Source: an uncultured Muribaculaceae bacterium (GTDB lineage: Bacteria; Bacteroidota; Bacteroidia; Bacteroidales; Muribaculaceae). Taken from it: a DNA stretch of 64,000 nucleotides. The notes beneath the pieces were generated by a model, which saw nothing but the letters and a program-made list of their open reading frames with translations, searched no databases and was not told the DNA's origin. Shown piece by piece: positions 61,914-64,000 of this stretch. Made by a program: the position numbers and the translations under genes. The stretch's first letter is position 1; each line of letters starts with the position of its first letter. The stretch is taken from assembly GCA_905233845.1 (NCBI GenBank), contig CAJOFH010000001.1:97072-161071 (forward strand), given 5' to 3'.

Positions 61914-63821
61914 TTATCGTACGATGATTTTCTTTCCTTGATGGATGTAGATGCCTGGAGCGGTGGGAGTGATTGAGAAGCATCGTCCCATCAGGTCGTA
62001 ATAATTGTCATCACTGACGCGGTTGTTATCGCTGTTGATTGTGGTTATGGGTGTGTAGTCGTTGGTGTGAACACGGTAGGAGGCATAGCCGTTGCCCATC
62101 GTATATTCATAAAGTATAACGCTCTTGCCTCTCTCGGGCACTACTCTGAAGAATGAGCCAACTGACGGATTGGCATAGTAGCCTCCACTGCCCATTGGTG
62201 GAACGGTTGCCACTGCTTCGCTATTGGCGCTCATGTCGCGAATTGTGAAACCACCGTTGTAATTGGTTCCGCTGGTGTAGAGAAACATTTCGTGTCCGTC
62301 GAGTTCAAAGAAAACGCCACCCACCGATGAGTTGCTGTTTGGGGGAGTGGTGTTGAGAGAACCAGTGATGTATTTTCCCTTGTCTCCGTCTTTGTATAGG
62401 TTGTAGCCCTGATTACGAACTTGATAAATGAAATGGTATGGGTCGTTGTCAATTGGGTAGATTACGCCGGCAGTGGAACCAGCAAACGATATGCCATCGG
62501 TTGTTTCTACACCATCAAATTCACCATTGACAATTTTCACGAGAGAGACATAGTATTTACCGTTTTGGTAATGATAAACATATCCACCTTCTTCGCTCAT
62601 CACATCTCCAATTGCGCTGATGAAGTTGGTTTGACCCGTCTCATCGAGCTCGAAGTCAACATTAATGGGCGTGGCGTTAATGTCACCACCTGGGTAGATG
62701 ATGAGTTTGCTGGGGGTAGAGGTCACGCCGTCGTTACGCTGGATGAGGTTGCCAGCGCTGTCAAAGCAGATACCGTGGCTGCTGGTGCCTGGTGCTTCGC
62801 TCAGTGAACCGTTTGAGTCGAGAATCACAAGTTTGCTAGTGGTGTAGTTGTTGGCGTAGAAAACACCTTCTTTGCTGATAGCGGCTTGCTGTGCTGACTT
62901 GTAAGGAGAGCCGTCGGCATCAAGCCCAGAGGGGAAATTTGCAGGCAGGTTCCCTTTATCTCTTGTGTAAGAGAATAATGTGTCGATCATAACTTCAAGA
63001 GGCTCCATCGGCTCCACTATGGCATCCCAATCGATGTCGGCGAGGTCGGGCATCTCGCTTGGCATGAGGTAGTCGCATGTTATCATAGCAACGCCCATTT
63101 CACCGTAGAGTTTGTAGTTAGCAAGAGAGTTTACAGTCCAAACTGCTACCTCAAGGCCTTTGTCATGGAACTTCTTCACAGTGTAAATGTCAAGGCAGCC
63201 AGCTTCGATGCTGGGCATCAGTCCCCATTGCACAATCCAGTCAAAATAGGTCGACCAGTTGCTGTTGCACAAGAACTGGCATTTGAGGGCAGGGTAGTTG
63301 GTGCGCACATATTCCAGTGAGTTGCGCATCGAGGTGAGGATAATAGCTTTGTCGGTCAAGCCTTTCTCCTCAATAAGGGCTGCCAGTCCGGGGAATTTGC
63401 TCATGTCGTTGTTGTTGATGCCAGTGGTCCATTTCAGCTCAATCACTGGAATCACGTTTTTCTCGGCACAGATGTCAAGATACTCGGCCACAGTGCAGAT
63501 GTGGCCAGTATAGGTCACGCCTCCACGAGTCTGGGTGTAGGTCTCGGCCTGCAGTTCGGCAAGTGTAGCATTTGCAACAGTGAGGTTGCCGCCCACGCTG
63601 TTGGTAGTCTCGTCATGGCTAATCACATAGTATCCATCGGCTGTCACGCGCACGTCGCACTCAAGGCCTTGATAACCATAATGGTCTACACCATTGTTGT
63701 AGGCTTCCACGGTGTTCATAACACCCATGTAGCTGCCACGATGCCCAATGAAGGTGGGCTTCCATGCCCATGCGCTAATCACGCATGTCACACAAATAAT
63801 AGAAAATAGTAATTTTTTCAT
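61914..63821 (-). CDS. Secreted glycerophosphodiester phosphodiesterase-family protein with T9SS-like tail
   Basis: A 635-residue exported protein. A signal peptide (MKKLLFSIICVTCVISAWA) is followed by a GDPD domain (about residues 22-265): FIGHRGSYMGVMNT (catalytic His; Met replaces Glu in the usual ENT), GLECDVRVTADGYYVISHDETTN (metal ligands and second His) and PVIELKW. Residues ~290-590 form a repeat-rich, probably beta-propeller region (VFYANNYTTSKLVILDSNGS, FHFIYQVRNQGYNLYKDG). The C-terminus (YDLMGR ... APGIYIHQGKKIIVR) looks like a type IX secretion sorting domain. The frame extends upstream to 63941, but ATG 63821 opens the signal peptide. Likely cleaves glycerophosphodiesters at the cell surface. 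Confidence 0.87.
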   Translation of the reverse strand: MKKLLFSIICVTCVISAWAWKPTFIGHRGSYMGVMNTVEAYNNGVDHYGYQGLECDVRVTADGYYVISHDETTNSVGGNLTVANATLAELQAETYTQTRGGVTYTGHICTVAEYLDICAEKNVIPVIELKWTTGINNNDMSKFPGLAALIEEKGLTDKAIILTSMRNSLEYVRTNYPALKCQFLCNSNWSTYFDWIVQWGLMPSIEAGCLDIYTVKKFHDKGLEVAVWTVNSLANYKLYGEMGVAMITCDYLMPSEMPDLADIDWDAIVEPMEPLEVMIDTLFSYTRDKGNLPANFPSGLDADGSPYKSAQQAAISKEGVFYANNYTTSKLVILDSNGSLSEAPGTSSHGICFDSAGNLIQRNDGVTSTPSKLIIYPGGDINATPINVDFELDETGQTNFISAIGDVMSEEGGYVYHYQNGKYYVSLVKIVNGEFDGVETTDGISFAGSTAGVIYPIDNDPYHFIYQVRNQGYNLYKDGDKGKYITGSLNTTPPNSNSSVGGVFFELDGHEMFLYTSGTNYNGGFTIRDMSANSEAVATVPPMGSGGYYANPSVGSFFRVVPERGKSVILYEYTMGNGYASYRVHTNDYTPITTINSDNNRVSDDNYYDLMGRCFSITPTAPGIYIHQGKKIIVR

Positions 63822-63958
63822 AGTTATATAATTTTGAATTAATATATATTCGGCCGTAAAAATAATAATTTTCTTGCTCTCGTGCAAGAAAATCAAAAAA
63901 ATACCCGAGTTCGGGATAAGGAAATATGTTGTTTTTATCAAAAATAGTGGGGCTAATA

Positions 63959-63990
63959 TTTGGAAAATAGCGAGATATTTTGTAACTTTG
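63959..63990 (+). promoter_or_regulatory. Consensus promoter pointing out of the window
   Basis: TTTG at 63959-63962, a 20-base spacer and TAACTTTG at 63983-63990. It should start a transcript near 63997 for a gene beyond the right edge, divergent from the GDPD gene. Confidence 0.7.
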
Positions 63991-64000
63991 TGGTTGACAA

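Overview
The window comes from a Bacteroidota chromosome, most likely a gut member of the order Bacteroidales (Muribaculaceae or Prevotellaceae-like; family level is inference). The reasons are TTTG-N19/21-TAnnTTTG promoters and no obvious Shine-Dalgarno sites, the clpP-clpX-recQ and PPIase-surA-ostA-mutL gene orders, BspA-like leucine-rich repeat and dockerin-tailed secreted proteins, an OstA-like protein without an LptD barrel, a Bacteroides-type tryptophanase, and a NagB/PIG-L fusion of the BT_0258 type. No tRNA, rRNA, CRISPR array, insertion sequence or prophage was seen.

Layout. 1-5.3 kb: a cohesin-like/dockerin secreted protein, a candidate structured RNA behind a consensus promoter, overlapping recJ and a first recQ, and a small winged-helix gene on the other strand. 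5.5-8.7 kb: tryptophanase behind a long leader, a YitT-type membrane protein, and a 55-residue 2[4Fe-4S] ferredoxin. 8.8-13 kb: clpP, clpX and a second, longer recQ. 13.1-21.1 kb: two parvulin-type periplasmic chaperones, an OstA-like protein with nine exact-length 31-residue repeats, and mutL. 21.1-24.3 kb: two paralogous MFS transporters on the minus strand. 24.5-26.4 kb: groES-groEL.

26.8-46.3 kb is a capsule or exopolysaccharide locus. The plus-strand operon runs Wza-like lipoprotein, Wzc-like tyrosine kinase, UDP-ManNAc dehydrogenase (WecC), EpsG-like polymerase, GT2, a second EpsG-like protein, GT4, AAC(3)-like acyltransferase, deacetylase-like protein, PaaK/CapK-like adenylating enzyme, opine-dehydrogenase-like enzyme, alpha/alpha-barrel protein and WecG-type GT26. 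It meets, tail to tail over a shared terminator, a minus-strand set: Wzx-like flippase, ornithine-cyclodeaminase-like enzyme, and a fusion of a LicC-like cytidylyltransferase with a CobD/HisC-like PLP enzyme. WecC plus WecG predicts a ManNAcA-containing repeat unit. The opine-type, CapK-like and CDP-activating enzymes suggest an unusual amino-acid and/or phospho-amino-alcohol decoration. An initiating phosphoglycosyl transferase and WecB are not in the window. This locus is the best candidate for undescribed chemistry.

46.5-52.7 kb: three minus-strand exported proteins (M6 metalloprotease with dockerin, a lipoprotein, and a BspA-like LRR protein with dockerin). 52.9-64 kb: dgt, a small membrane protein overlapping xth, a NagB/PIG-L fusion that has lost key catalytic residues in both domains, dnaE, trxA, and a secreted GDPD-family protein with a T9SS-like tail. 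A consensus promoter at the right edge points out of the window.
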